This document shows, piece by piece, positions 22,212 to 34,565 of a DNA stretch of 64,000 nucleotides (positions are counted from its first letter, which is position 1; every line of letters starts with the position of its first letter). This stretch comes from Riptortus pedestris (Eukaryota; Arthropoda; Insecta; Hemiptera; Alydidae). The notes under the pieces were generated by a model. The model was not told the origin of the DNA, searched no databases, and saw only the letters and a list, made by a program, of their open reading frames with translations. The stretch is taken from positions 51,037,501-51,101,500 of the forward strand of contig CM032232.1 in assembly GCA_019009955.1 (NCBI GenBank), given 5' to 3'. The position numbers were made by a program, and so were the translations under genes.

Positions 22212-22790
22212 ACTTGCATAATAGTTATTTTCATCACAAGTACGGAAACTGAGTGTTTCGATACGAGGTCTATTTTTACGAGTGAGGCGAAGCCGAGCTT
22301 GGAAAACAGACCGAGTACCGAATAGACAGTTTCCGTAAGAGTAATGAAAATTACTTTTCATTACACTGTGCAACAACCTCAAGAAATTACTGAAATTAAT
22401 TAAGCCAAACGAGTTTATTTTTATGGTAGTTATGAAACATATGTCAGAACAACAAGGTTAAAAATTACATCTTTATATTGATATTAATTGAGCAATTATT
22501 ATTGGCTCTAATGTTAGTTTGTTAACTAAGTTTGTTGCCGCTAATCTTCACACTGGGACATCTTCTTTTACGTTCGTCTCACACGTATTCACAGTACAAC
22601 TATAACAATTATTTAGTCAATGTTTAGTAACTCAGGTTACGAAGAGTTAAATGAAAAAAATAGGAATATTGCAAATACATGTGTTTGATTCCCGCTCAAT
22701 TTTACCGTCCTAGTACGGAAACTCTTAGTTTCCGTACGCAGATCATGCATAGAAAACACATGTTTTCTAGTCAGTGTAATGAAAAACAAT
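22212..22790. mobile_element. ATTTTCATTAC-ended MITE-like element 1
   Basis: Left end 'tattttcatcacaagtacggaaac' and right end, on the minus strand, 'ttgtttttcattacactgactag' are imperfect inverted repeats. Inside are hairpin-like pairs ('gagtaatgaaaattacttttcattac' near 22345, 'ggaaactcttagtttccgt' near 22715). The end sequence is shared with the element at 30970-31493. No coding capacity. Confidence 0.45.
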
Positions 22791-23785
22791 TTTTTTTTTG
22801 TCATGAATAGATATGTAATCATATTCTAAGACAGTTTTTGATCGGATGCGTAGGAACGGAGATATCGCATAATGAATGATAAGGTTCAAGTTAAGGGGCT
22901 TTCCTCTTATCGGTTTTTTGATACGAATGCATATTCTAAACATTGAAAAATATGCTGTCACCGTAGTAGTATATAATGTGTATTATATTGAAGTAATTCA
23001 ATATGCAGTCCATTTTATAATTCATGTTGTATAATTGAAACATGTATGTATTCATTGAATCTAAATTTTAATTAAGAGTAGTATTTTTTAAATGAGAAAT
23101 GGTTTTAATCTGATAAATGTGCTTAGGCCTCTTTTCCTGCATTCAATCTCGCTTTAGAATAAGAACTAAGGGCTTGAATTACGGAGCCCGAAATCATTTT
23201 AAAAAAAAATTCTAAGGTTCTTTCAATATTTCGCAAATAATGAATGCATTTCAATTCAGCCATTTTGTTCATTAACGGCCTTTTTCATAGGGTCGTGAAT
23301 TAGAAATTTCATTTGCTAATGGAAGGCGATTTTTTGCGTTACTGGCTTCGATTAGCCTCCATAGCACAAGTTGGACGTTAATAATAATAACTTTGTGCAT
23401 TATTTTGAGTAGTCTTTAGGAGTTTTAACCTTTTGTCGATGCACTTTTTTAATAGTTAAAGTTAGAAAAAACAAATATTACAGAACGAGACAAAAAAAAA
23501 AATTGAAAAATTATCAGCTATTCTTCGTAGCTATTAAGTCAACTGAAGTAACGTTACCAAATGTAGAGGATTAATAATTAGGTAGACTCATTAATAATTT
23601 CGCAATAAATGTTTAAATTTAGTTGATAACTCAGAACGGGCATGATGGATGAACCCCAAAATTAATTTGTGTAAGTGGAATACCAGATTTTATAAATTAT
23701 CGCAGAAATCTATTGTAATAACTTCATAGTACAATTTGATTTTGCTTTATTATTTTTAATATTATAAAAAATATATATATATACT
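22791..23785. other. no recognised feature
   Basis: AT-rich with no recognised repeat or coding motif. Confidence 0.45.
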
Positions 23786-23869
23786 AATTTCTACGCTATA
23801 TTTGAAAAATGTTCTCAAATGTCTTCAATCTCACCATTAAAATGACGAAAGTGAGGTCCGTTCAGAATT

Positions 23870-23908
<39 letters not shown>

Positions 23909-23911
<3 letters not shown>

Positions 23912-25529
23912 TGGTGTGAAAAAGTCTTTGAACAAAACTGTTTTTGTGAGAATAATTTCATTTTATCACTTAATTTTTTACTTATTATTTTGCTAAGAGT
24001 CCTAAATGTATTGTGCATTTAGATTTCTAATGTAAAAATGTGTACAGTGGTGGCTAAAAGGATTTATCATCGCTTGTCAATATTGTCACTATTAGGTTCT
24101 AAATTCTTTTTATAATCCTTTCTATTGACATCATCTTAATGTTTACATTATTATCATCTCTTTCTCTTGAAATCAGTATAAACGTTCAGTTGGAAGGTAC
24201 AACATATTTGTGAAAACAAAAAAAAAACTTTTTATTCATAGAATACTGCGGTTTTTTAAACAGTAAGTAAAATTTATAGTGTAAAATAATTTTCCTTAAT
24301 AAACTTATTTTTTTCTGTACTTTAAACTAACTGATTTTCAGGAAATGGCGAAAATTAATCTTCTTGATAGACAGAAAGTGATTATTTTGTATCAGCAGGG
24401 CCTTACTATTCGTGAAATTCAAAGGCAAGTGAAAGGTTCTATTTCAGGAATACACTATATTATATAAAAATTTAAAAACAGCAAATGTATTCTGGACTTA
24501 AAACGTTCTGGTAGGCCCCGAAAGTTACACCGTGCTGCAGAAAAACATTTGAAGTTGTTATCTTTGCGCAACCGCAAAAAGAATAGCACACAACTTGTTC
24601 AAGAAATAGCTGAAGCCACAGGTACACAAGTGTCTTCTTCTTTGGTTAGAAGGAAACTTATAAGTTTTGGACTTAGGGGATGTGTGGCTAAGAAAAAAAC
24701 ATTTTTCCGTCTTGGAAATAATGGAAAGCGTTTGAAATTTGTGAAAGAACTTTAAAATTGGACCGAAGAGGACTGGAAAAAAGTTTTATGGACCGACGAA
24801 TCAAAATTCGAAATATTTGGCTCTAGGAGAAGACAGTGAGGCGGCGGCCACAAGAGGAGTATTTGGAAGAATGCTTAAATCCAACTATGAAGCATGGAGG
24901 ATTTTCTATAATGGTTTGGGGTTGCTTCTCTGGCCATGGAGTAGGAGATCTTGTGAGAATAGAAGGGAAAATGGATGCTAAAAAATATCACAGTATTCTT
25001 ACATCTAACGCAATACCATCTGGGTTGAGGCTTATAGGGCCGGGATTGGTTTTGCAGCATGACAATGATCCAAAGCATACAGCCAGAACTATCAAAGATT
25101 ATTTGGCAAGAATAGAAGAACAGGGACAGTTAAAATGTATGGAATGGCCACCTCAGAGTCCTGATTTTAATCTTACATAGCATTTGTGGGAATTACTTGA
25201 TAGAAAAAGAATTGAAAGGCAACCAAATTCTTTAGAAGAGCTTGGAGAATCCTAAAAGAAGAATGGGAAACAATTTCCCCTGATTACATAGCCTCTTTAA
25301 TTTCTAGTGTTTAAGATAGATTGCTGAGCGCCAAAAGAAATAAAGGAGGACATACTAGATACTCATTTTTTATTTGTGCTGTATGGTTATTAAATATTTT
25401 TTCGCTGCAATATTATATGGGTGGTATTTTTAATTAAATAAACTATTTGTTTCACAATAATTTTTTTTTCTTTTCTTCCAACTTAGATTATTTAAAAAAT
25501 TACTTTGTTCAAAGACGTTTTCACAGTGA

Positions 25530-25530
<1 letters not shown>
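23909..25530 (+). mobile_element. Tc1-like DNA transposon, inactive
   Basis: Left terminal repeat CAGTGGTGTGAAAAAGTC continues with 'tttgaacaaa'. The right terminal repeat, read inversely from 25530, gives CACTGTGAAAACGTC and 'tttgaacaaa', so inner portions match and the outermost bases have diverged. It is inserted in (TA)n, consistent with the TA target of the superfamily. About 1.62 kb, normal for Tc1. It encodes the broken transposase described in the next entry. Confidence 0.85.
24345..25374 (+). pseudogene. Tc1-like transposase, broken
   Basis: The cut-and-paste transposase of a Tc1/mariner element. The N-terminal helix-turn-helix region reads MAKINLLDRQKVIILYQQG and GLTIREIQRQV, followed by GRPRKL (AT-hook-like linker) and an HTH_Tnp_Tc3-like second DNA-binding domain. 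The catalytic core shows VLWTDESKFEIFG (first Asp, codon 24795), HDNDPKHTA (second Asp, near 25061) and WPPQSPDFNLT, where the next codon, normally the third acidic residue, is TAG (25178-25180). Other lesions: TAA at 24465, TAA at 24753, TGA near 24837 with a frameshift where 'YV' should precede RRRP, and a further frameshift near 25245. Roughly 340 codons in total, the usual length. It cannot act in cis. Confidence 0.9.
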
Positions 25531-25583
<53 letters not shown>

Positions 25584-26243
25584 TTTTCTGTTGTCGCACT
25601 AGCGGTTTCAATTATGTCTTATCGTTGTGTGTAAAACTAAAGATCAATTTCAAAACGAGTGTATTTGGACCTATGGGGGGGGATTATAGGGGTAAGATTG
25701 GAAATTCCAAATATCATCGTTATTATACGTCGAATAGAAAAATTGGATAAAAACAATCTTATTAGAAATTTAATTGCCTAACAATGGTTTTATATGTGTA
25801 TTTTCTCTAACATAAATAATAACCTAGAATTTGCATATTTTTCCCACCTTCTGTAAGCCCTCTCTCGTACTCATATCATATTCACACTAGACTGTTATAT
25901 TACCACTTATTTGGAGGCTCAAATACTAAGTATTATTTTCATTGAACTTTTACTTTGTTAGGTACGTGCAAATACGTTGGGTGATGACATCACAATTTAC
26001 GATTTCACATTCTTAACTCGAAAATGTTTATTTGTTCTATTCCACACACGATATTTAACTCAATTATGAAGGGAGTTAATAGTTATAGTAATAGTAATAG
26101 TTTCTTGTTTTCAGCCCTCAGTAAACCTTCACTACTACTTGCCGAATTTTGACGTAGAAATAGAGAATATATGGTGAGATGAATTTACTTGTGTGTCTTA
26201 TCAACAAGCGGGAAACTTGCTTAGTTCACTGAGTGGTGGCCTT

Positions 26244-26818
26244 TTAGCAGATTTCCCTTATTGAGGTTGTACTCATGACGCAATTTCCGAAAATTTTCTT
26301 CAAATGTCCATCGATCCTACCTAGTATATAACGAAAATGAGGTCCGTTCATAATTGTATTCACACACACATACATGTATATATACACTTGTCATTCAAGC
26401 GGTCGCAATTTTTGTTTAATCTTTACGAAAAAAAAAGATCAAGTTCGTTAACGGCTGATATCGGACCGGGGGGGAGGAATTTCGAAAACTCTTAATATCT
26501 CCGTTATTATGCGTCGGATTGAAAACTTTTATAGGGCCAATCTTATTGAAAATGTAATGTCCTATAAATTTTGCCATGTACATTTTTTCATTATCTTTAA
26601 TATTAACCGAGATATTTGCGTATTTTAGTTATTGGCCTTTAGTAAGCCCCCACTCCTACTCATACCATATCAACAATAAGCTGTTATATTATGAAGTACT
26701 TCATATGAAGCATAAATAACAAATATTGTTCTCATTGAACTTTTAGGGCATGAGATAAATGCAAATACGTGAAGCAAGTTGGAAATCTGCTTAGTTAATC
26801 TGAGTGACGGACTTTTTT
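26244..26818 (+). mobile_element. HEAD-HINE copy, compact
   Basis: Begins TTTTAGCAGATTTCCCTTATTGAGG; the palindromic half of the head is deleted here. No long (TA)n, only mixed 'acacacatacatgtatatata'. Ends 'taatctgagtgacggacttttttt'. CCTTT flanks both ends, but the upstream copy lies in T-rich HINE sequence, so a target duplication is not secure. Confidence 0.8.
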
Positions 26819-27577
26819 TCCTTTGCCATTAATAAATTACATATTACAACTACTTATATAAAACAATTTTGGGTAAAATAAATTAACTTTGTCTCCCTTA
26901 GAACTATGAAAAAGAGTCGTAGGTTCCTTTTAACAATCATTAATTCAGTTATAATTGTAGAAGATGTAGGGAGTAGATTTAATTGTTACACCGAGTGAAA
27001 AGTACGGATTCTAGGAAATACTAATGATAACTCGAGATACTAATGGCATACAAAGTCAAGAAGTCATTCCCAGAAGACGCATTTATAATGGAAAATGACT
27101 GACAATGACTAGTTAATCCTCTCACGGGAAGAACGGGATTAATAAATGAAACAGTAGTCATTTCTTCTACTCTCCCAGTAGAAAGGTCTGTATGTATCTT
27201 TCATCAAGGGAGTTTCTAATGGTGTTTATTCAATGCTCAGAATAATTTTTCGAATGAAACTAATTTCTCGTTGAGGAACGACGCTATTATTTTATATATT
27301 TCAGAACCTTTGTGATAAATTTGACGGGATGATTTCGTGCATAAACAAATTCAACCTTTATATAAACACGGGAAACCATTTCTATCTCATCGACAAGTAC
27401 GACTCAGTCAAACTGACTACTAGATTCCTTACTGAGGTGTTGAACCAAATATCAACTTGGTTCTTTCACTAACCCATATTACAAGTATGAAAATCCACAT
27501 TCCCAGGAATCGAGTGGATTCCAATTCTACAGGTCCAGGAAACAATGTAACACATTGAGAACTTGAATCTTTGAAAT
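26819..27577. other. no recognised feature
   Basis: No open frame or repeat family recognised; may be unique sequence. Confidence 0.4.
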
Positions 27578-28397
27578 AAAAAGTCCGTCACGCAAGGGCT
27601 GCATAAACTAAGCAGATTTTCCACATGAAGTTTTACAATATATAAATCTACACAACAGAAGCAAACGACAATCAGAAACGACTGAATTTTAAACAACATC
27701 CAACGTCAACATCAAACTTCCTCAGCTGATAGATAGAAATATTATTCGCCGGAAAAAAAATTACTAAAATATATATCTGAATATAACATATCAACTTTAT
27801 TGAAAACTGTTTACTATATCTAGGGCTGCAATTTATAATGAGCCAGTATAATATTTATCTCAAACAATCTAATTTTATTAAATCAACAATAAAAAACGGA
27901 AGGGGCGAGGGCCATCAGACCGTATTTGCATTATCTCATCTAAAAACGATTTTTTGAACACAATATTTAGTATTTCGGCAAGAAATAAGACGGTTCATAA
28001 TATATTGGCTTATTCTGAACGTGCGATGACAGGGAAGGAGGTTTATTCGTGACTGAAAATTAAAAAAAATGCAAATGTATTTGTTAAGATTTGAGGTAGA
28101 GAAAGAGTTTCTATAACAATATATATTAGTAATTTCATTTGCAATAAGATTGGTTATGTATAAATTTTCGATCCGACTTACAGTAACGGAGATTCCAAAT
28201 TTTCGAAATCTCCCTTCCTATTGGTTCGATTTCTTCCATTAACGAACACGATCTTTCTTTTTATATAAGACGATTAAATATCGAGTTTGTTATTGACCAA
28301 ACATATATTAGCGTTAACATATATATATATATATATATACACGTATGTAATTTTGAACGTACATTGTTCTCGTCATTTCCTGGGTAGGATCGATACT
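27578..28397 (-). mobile_element. HEAD-HINE copy, tail type C
   Basis: Minus orientation. The 3' end AAAAAGTCCGTCACGCAAGGGCTGC (shown on the plus strand) is at 27586-27610, (TA)n at about 28319-28339, and the head-proximal 'catttcctgggtaggatcgata' at about 28374-28395. The outermost head is truncated. Confidence 0.8.
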
Positions 28398-28916
28398 TAA
28401 GGGAACTCAACAAGATGATGAGCGAACAAGAATAGTACATCGCAATAAGCATTAAGATGCTAACGGATTAAACTTTCCTAATATGTATTTCCTTTTAGCG
28501 TGATACTTTTATTTATCGGCCGGACATGCTAATAACTGGCCATCCCCGGAATATCTTTCCATCTTTTTAGAATACATAAATTATTATCGAGCATTTATTG
28601 ATTTTATTCCAATGAATTGCAAATTTCATTCCTCAATTTCCATAATCATGACTGCGCTGGGGGTGGGGGGTGGAGAGCTCCCTAGGGGGTGGGTGATCCT
28701 CAATTCATTTTGATTAAAGAATCTCTGGGTTTTATACTTTATGAGATTTTACCGGCTTTAGAACCTCGATGAATTTTTTAGATAGAAGATTCATCAAACA
28801 ATCTCCATTTTTCCCAGATAGTCTGGAGTTCAATGCTTTCAGATTGCACTTAACTGCTTAAAAGAAATCTGCTTTTGAGTTGGTTCTCATAACTCCATTT
28901 TTTTAAACAGATTTTG
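28398..28916. other. no recognised feature
   Basis: No repeat or gene recognised. G-rich 'gggggtggggggtggag' at about 28658 is notable only as low complexity. Confidence 0.4.
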
Positions 28917-29041
28917 TTAGCAGATTCCCTTAAGGGAAATCAGGTATCTATTGAGGTTGTACTCATGATGCGATTTTCGAAATTTTTCACCAAATGTCCA
29001 TCGATCCTCCCCACGAGATGACGAAAATGAGGTCTGTTCAA

Positions 29042-29106
<65 letters not shown>

Positions 29107-29349
29107 TGTTACTGCTCTAGCGGTCGCAATTTTCGTTTGATCGTTACGAAACTCGAAATTTAGTCGTTTTATGTAAAAAGAAAGATCAAGTTCGTTAACG
29201 GCTGAAATCGGACCAGTGGGAGGGAGGGTTTAGAGGGGAGGATTTTCGAAAATTCGAAATATCTCCGTTACTATACGTCGGATCGAAAAATTTTATAGAA
29301 TCAATCTTATTGCAAATTACATTTAATATAAAAATTGTTCTATATATAT

Positions 29350-29387
<38 letters not shown>

Positions 29388-30545
29388 TTTCCGTATAATG
29401 AGTATTAACCGAGATATTTGTATTTTTTGTAATGAGTTCCGCTTTCAGTAAACCCTCACTCCTACTAGGGACATATTAATAATAAGCTGATATCTCATGA
29501 ACCACCTCATTATTGGGTTAAATACAAAATATTGTTTTCAACAAAGCTTTATTTTACGAGGTACAAACAAATACGTTCTGTTGACCCCCCCCCCCCTCTT
29601 TTTCTTGGACTACAAAAATCTGAGTGATTGAGATAGAAATTATTTTGATTCATTTCAAATTACTCCACTAACTATAGTAAATAGTTTACATTAAAATTAA
29701 TATTTTATATTCAGATATATTTCTTTAATTGTTTGTTTTTCCGGTCTATCTATCGATACTGTGCTACAAGGTTGGCTAACCTGTTTGTTTACAATCCAGC
29801 CGCATTACGTTGTAGGGACTATTAACTTATATTGTAAACTCACTGAAAGATTTCTCATTGCCGTTTGTAATTATTCACAGAAGTGTTACCTGTATGTATA
29901 TTTATCTATTGTAAACCTTCGCTGGCTAACCTGCTTGTTCCTTAATCATGTGAAAATCTCATAACCGTCTGAATCGTATTTTGCCCCCCCCTTTCTATTT
30001 TCTTCCCGGATTCCTAAATTTGGAATGGTTGTGATTAAAATTATTCTGGTTTATTATTAATTACAGTACTAGACATAATAAATAGTTATGAATAAAATTT
30101 ATAACTTATATTCAAATATATTTCCGTAATTGCTTTTATTTCCGGTAAAAGCTGGCTAACCTGATTGTTTACAACTCAGACTGTTTGCTATCAGGAAGGT
30201 TCTTACCATTTGACTTGCCCTTTATTTGTTTACTTCATATTCACTGCAGTATTAAGTCTTACAAATAATATATATTCTGTGGGACTATTTAGTGTTGGTG
30301 TAATAAGTGTTCAGAGCGCTGCTATCATTAAAGGTAAGTCCATCTTTTGTGTTCTTGTTGTTTTTTTGAGATTGAATTGTTTTTAATTTAATCTCGGAGC
30401 CTAACGGACAAGAGTTACTTTCCCGCCAAAAGCTAGTTCGGCCGTTTCCTTGACTGGCTTCGCTCTCGTGAAATTTCTCTATTGTAAAACTTTACGTAGG
30501 AAATCTGCTTAGTTTACGCAGCCCCGTTTACGTGACGGATTTTTT
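28917..30545 (+). mobile_element. long HEAD-HINE copy, tails C then A
   Basis: 1.63 kb with two (TA)n blocks (29046-29102 and about 29351-29386). Tail C sequence occurs in two successive rounds (29750-29990 and 30060-30300), and the copy then closes with tail A ('ccgccaaaagctagttcggccg...', 30420-30545). TTTTGT occurs on both sides, but the T-rich ends make a duplication claim unsafe. Confidence 0.75.
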
Positions 30546-30969
30546 GTATATATCTACCAGATCTAACTAGAAGATGTCAGATATAAATGGCCCATTGAAA
30601 TTCGCATGTGATGTGTGTGTGTTAAAAACGCTCGGTTGTTAACTTAGGCACACATTAACGAAAATGCAAGAATGGGGAAACAAATGTCGTGCCATATACT
30701 GTAGGAGACTATAATGTCAAAGCATACTTAGATATCGTATTCAGGAAAAGTGAGAGTTCCGTTTTGTTGTACATAAAATCCTTTTCCAATTGCTAGACAC
30801 TTCGGCCATAAATTCAATTGCGAAGTGTCGAGGAAATCGTATCTGAATGTGACCTCATATTTTTTTTTAAGGGAATTTCTAATACAACAGTAAAGGAAAG
30901 AAATCCCAGATCAAAGCTGTCGTATGAGGAAACTCGTGAGGCAGGACAACTGAGTGATATATATAATAT
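30546..30969. other. no recognised feature
   Basis: A 71-codon plus frame at 30818-31033 has no recognisable domain. Confidence 0.35.
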
Positions 30970-31493
30970 ACATTTTCATTATACTGCACGCAAAGCATGT
31001 GTTTTCAATATTCAGTTTGAGTACGCAAAGTAGCTATTTTCCGTCCTAGGACGCAAAGTAAAACAGATGTTTTACTTTTCCGTCCTAGGAAGCAAAGTAA
31101 AACTGATGTTTTGGAAAACTTACTCTTGGTTATCTTATGTTATTTACTATTTCACGGTAGACGACCTTTTTAGAGATGATCCTGAATTTGTAGAATGTAT
31201 GGCAAACCGAACTTTATCAGGAATCGAAAAAATATTACCCAATAAATGTCTAAATATATCTAATGATAACAATTGTTCAATTAATATAAATTTTAATATG
31301 TAACAGCTGTCTAAATTAGATGTGTGTTACTTTATAAAAATGAATCAATTATAACTGAAATGGATATTTGTTTTTTACTATGTTTGAGCAGTATAATGAA
31401 AAGTAATTTTCATTACACGTACGAAAAGGCGTAAAACTAGGTCTCGCACCGAAAACGCCCACTTTGCGCCCTAGTAATGAAAATAACTATTTT
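30970..31493. mobile_element. ATTTTCATTAC-ended element 2
   Basis: Left end 'cattttcattatactgcacgcaaag' and inverse right end 'gttattttcattactagggcgcaaag' pair over about 25 bp. 'ccgtccta..agcaaagtaaaac.gatgttt' is repeated in tandem at 31040-31110. A 78-codon frame (31067-31303) containing DDLFRDDPEFVECMANRTL is unrecognised; it could be a transposase shred or chance. Confidence 0.45.
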
Positions 31494-31984
31494 CTGTTAC
31501 CGTTCTAGCGGTCCCAATTCTTATTTGATCGAAAACATACTCTATAAATATATAGAGCTGCTAATAAGAAGTTTCTAAAAAACTAAAAGTCACGTTCATT
31601 AATGGCTGAAATCGAACTACTGGGGGGAAGGTGTAGAGGGCGAATTTGGAAAATTCCAATATCTCCGTCATTGTAAGTCGAATCGAAAAAACAACAACAT
31701 AGAACTTATAGAAAGTATCAAATAAGTTAATTGGGTGGAATCGGGTGTGGAATAGGTTATAAAGGGATTTTGAAAATTCAAAATGTCTCCATTGTTATGA
31801 GTTGTATCGCAAAATGTTGTAGTATCAATCTCGTTAACCAATTGTGATCTTCTACATGTTGCACTTAACTCACATTTTTAGGGTGTTATTCGTATTTTCT
31901 TGTTTTCAGTAACCCCCTCTCCCATCAGTACGCCCCTTCAACTCATCGTTTTTTTTGTAGAAATAGAGAAACATGTGTAGAAAT
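31494..31984 (+). repeat. HEAD-HINE 3' fragment, tail D
   Basis: Starts at 'tctgttaccgttctagcggtcccaatt' with no head or (TA)n, and runs into tail D sequence until the hAT remnant at 31985. Confidence 0.7.
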
Positions 31985-32829
31985 AATTACAATTAGTAGT
32001 TGTAATTGTAACTGTAGTTGTTGAGTAATAACTACAACTACATATAGATCAGCTGTTTTTTACGTTCCAAAGAGCGCTTCTATCAGCACACTCTCTAGTT
32101 CTAGCGATCATCTCTTCTCCTGTTGCTGGACACTCCAGTCTGTCTTCTATATCCGTCACCAGTCCTCGGCGACGGAATAATATTTTTGAAACAAATTACA
32201 ATGAGTGGCAGTGAAAGTGATAGTGAGGACGAGAACTCTTTATTTTTTGGAGCAGAGCAATAGAGCGATTGCTTTCTTTTGCCGCGATAGCAAAAGCCCC
32301 AAAATGAAATAGCCTGTCTTACAAAAATTCTGAGTTAAGAGTAATTTTAGTGGCTAATTTGTTCAAAAGTATTATTTAATTTCATTCGACTCGGGGAAAT
32401 ATAAAAAGGAGTTTACATATTATTTTCGTTGGGTTTCATTTATTTGCATTAAAATTATTTTCAGTTATTATAATAATGTAATATATGTAACATAATAAAC
32501 TTTTGTATATAAAGACAGTGGTTGTAGTAATTTCTTAACAGCCTCAACTACTTCGTTCAGTGTTCCACACAGTTTTTTAAAGTACGAGTAACTACCCAAA
32601 TAACTGTAGTTGTAACTACAAATACAATTACAATTACTACCTGTAGTTGTTTTTGAAACTAATGATTTTCTCAACTACTAACTGTAGTTGTGAAATTTCA
32701 ACAACAAGCTTGCAAGTACTTTAGTTGCCCATTACCAATAACTAATTACATTAGTAGCTGTAATTGTAACTATATTTCAACTAATGTAGTTATAACTTGT
32801 AATTGTAATTACAATTTTGCCGAACTCTG
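31985..32829 (+). mobile_element. internally deleted hAT element
   Basis: The right end, read inversely, is CAGAGTTCGGCAAAATTGT, a typical hAT terminus, followed by many TAGTTGTAATTGTAA-type subterminal motifs. The left end carries the same subterminal motifs ('gtagttgtaattgtaactgtagttg') but has lost the CAGAG tip. A 20-codon frame at 32201-32263 (MSGSESDSEDENSLFFGAEQ then TAG) resembles the acidic start of a transposase. The remainder of the gene is deleted. Confidence 0.6.
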
Positions 32830-33590
32830 ATTTAAATATCATGTTATTTTAGGTTATTCACACAGAGGTCTGTTAAAAAATGTTATAAAAATTTAATTCT
32901 TCTGTGATATGCTCTCTGATATTTCAATGAGTGCATGCAATATTAGTCAACCGTCTTCCGATTGGGAGGGAAAAAAGAATGATATGAATAATACTTACAT
33001 TATTTATACTTCTTATCAGTTTCATTCAGCGAAAATTAGTAAATTCTGAGACTTACCTGAAATAAATAATGGTTTACATGAAAAATAGTAAAAGGAATTT
33101 TATTTATAGATAAAAAGTAAGTTAGTTAAAAAAAGTCTCTTCCATAAATATTATTCAGTTTAATAATCAAAATAATTAATTTTTTTTAATATTCGAGAAA
33201 TCATATAAAGGTCAACATTATCTGCCGTTTTGTTCATTTTTATGTTATGAAAGTATTTTGTGGGACAAAGGCAACGGGTAGCTTTACATTTATATAAATG
33301 ACAATTAATTATATTAACTCAAAGCTTCAATGCGTCAATTGAAATTTGCTTTAAGCCTTATGTTATTAATATTATAATTATAATTTATTGATTTTCTACT
33401 TGTATTTGTAGGTGCCTATCATTTAAGGCGTAAGATATTCAGAGCAGAGCATGACGATTAATATTTAGGTCAATACATATTAAGTATAAAATTATAGCAA
33501 TACCTGACTAATATTTACATGGAATTGAAGAAAACATTTTCTACAAGAGATGCTAGCGTTGTACAAATGGATAAATAAGGATATTTTGTA
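32830..33590. other. no recognised feature
   Basis: Very AT-rich, no coding or repeat signal identified. Confidence 0.45.
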
Positions 33591-34236
33591 GAGAAGTCGC
33601 GTTTTACCGAGTTTGGATAACAATCGCCGTGTGCTTTAATGGAGTTGTCTTAGTCTTGGATTCAAAATTCATAGTCTTGGATAGAAAAGCGTCTAGAATA
33701 GAAATATTGTAGTCTTTGATGGAGAAGCTGAGGTCTTGGATAGAATAGTCGTAAGTTACGTATAGGGAACACCCGCTCTGCAGACATCACAAACATGAGC
33801 AGTAATTTTCTTTATAATACCTTCCATTTTTCCTCTCCTTGTTATTTCCCCAGTTGCTTAAGCCTGTTACTCTGCTAAATTTTAGGTTTGTGATTGTTAT
33901 TATTAATAAAAGTGCTTTTTAAAACGGCTTTCACGCGTACTTTATATTCAACTGGCGCCCGAACAGCGACTTACCAGAAGTTTTCATTTTCAAGTGTGAC
34001 CTATTTCCCAGAATTTTGAAAACTTTGGATTTTAATCCTTAACTGCTTATTACCCAAAGAATAGTGAAGCGTAGCACTTTTATTGATAATAACAATTACA
34101 AACTTAAAATTGATCAGAGTAACAGGCTACATATACTAGGGAAATGACAAGGAGAGGAAAACAGGAAGGGACTATAAAGGAAATAAATGCTGATGTTTGT
34201 GATGTCAGCAGAGCGGGTGTGTCCCTAGACGTAACT
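33591..34236. mobile_element. inverted LTR-like arms around a PBS
   Basis: A left arm (about 33747-33925, plus) and right arm (about 34068-34236, minus) are imperfect inverse copies sharing 'cacccgctctgc.gacatcacaaacat', 'tcctctccttg', 'gcctgttactctg' and 'aataaaagtgct'. Left-arm sequence continues to 33950 (TTCA) and is followed by AC and then TGGCGCCCGAACAGCGAC at 33953-33970. This last is a canonical primer binding site for tRNA-Lys, here with one difference from the usual form. So the left arm is the R-U5 end of a retrotransposon LTR and the right arm is a second LTR in opposite orientation. No gag or pol remains. Confidence 0.6.
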
Positions 34237-34565
34237 GTAGTCTTAGATAGAAAATCTGAGGTCTTGGAAAGAATAGTCTCAGCCTTTGATAGAAAAGCCG
34301 CAGTCCTGGATAGAAATGTCTTAGGCTTGGATAGAGAAGTCTTAGCCTTTGATAGAAAAGTCGCAGTCTTGGATAGAAATGTCTTAGGCTTGGATAGAGA
34401 GATGTCTTAGTCTTGGATAGAGATGTCTTAGTCTTGGATAGAAAAGCCGCAGTCTTGGGCAGAAATGTCTTAGGCTTGGATAGAGAAGTCTCAGCCTTTG
34501 ATAGAAAAGCCGCAGTCTTGGATAGAAATGTCTTAGGCTTGGATAGAGAAGTCACAGCCTTAGAT
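34233..34565 (+). repeat. 21-bp tandem repeat array
   Basis: About 16 units of the form 'gtcttggatagaaaagtcttag', alternating 'gcttggatagag' and 'cctttgatagaaaa' variants. Looser units of the same type lie at 33640-33746. The translated seven-residue periodicity (VLDRxVx) is a by-product of the 21-bp period, and the frame is broken at 34410, so no protein is called. Confidence 0.8.

Larger units (their letters stand above)
23786..26246 (+). mobile_element. HEAD-HINE copy interrupted by Tc1
   Basis: The head-proximal block ('ttctcaaatgtcttcaatc...aaatgacgaaagtgaggtccg') begins near 23800 and the (TA)n near 23870. The Tc1-like transposon sits inside the microsatellite. The body resumes at about 25585 and continues through tail D to 'gagtggtggcctt' at 26246, where another copy begins. 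The palindromic head itself is lost. Confidence 0.75.

Noticed and set aside
26244..26818. CCTTT, ATTTT and TTTTGT flanking matches as HINE target duplications (26244, 47180, 28917)
   Set aside because: The element ends are T-rich and several other copies (164, 12601, 45024) show no match beyond T runs.
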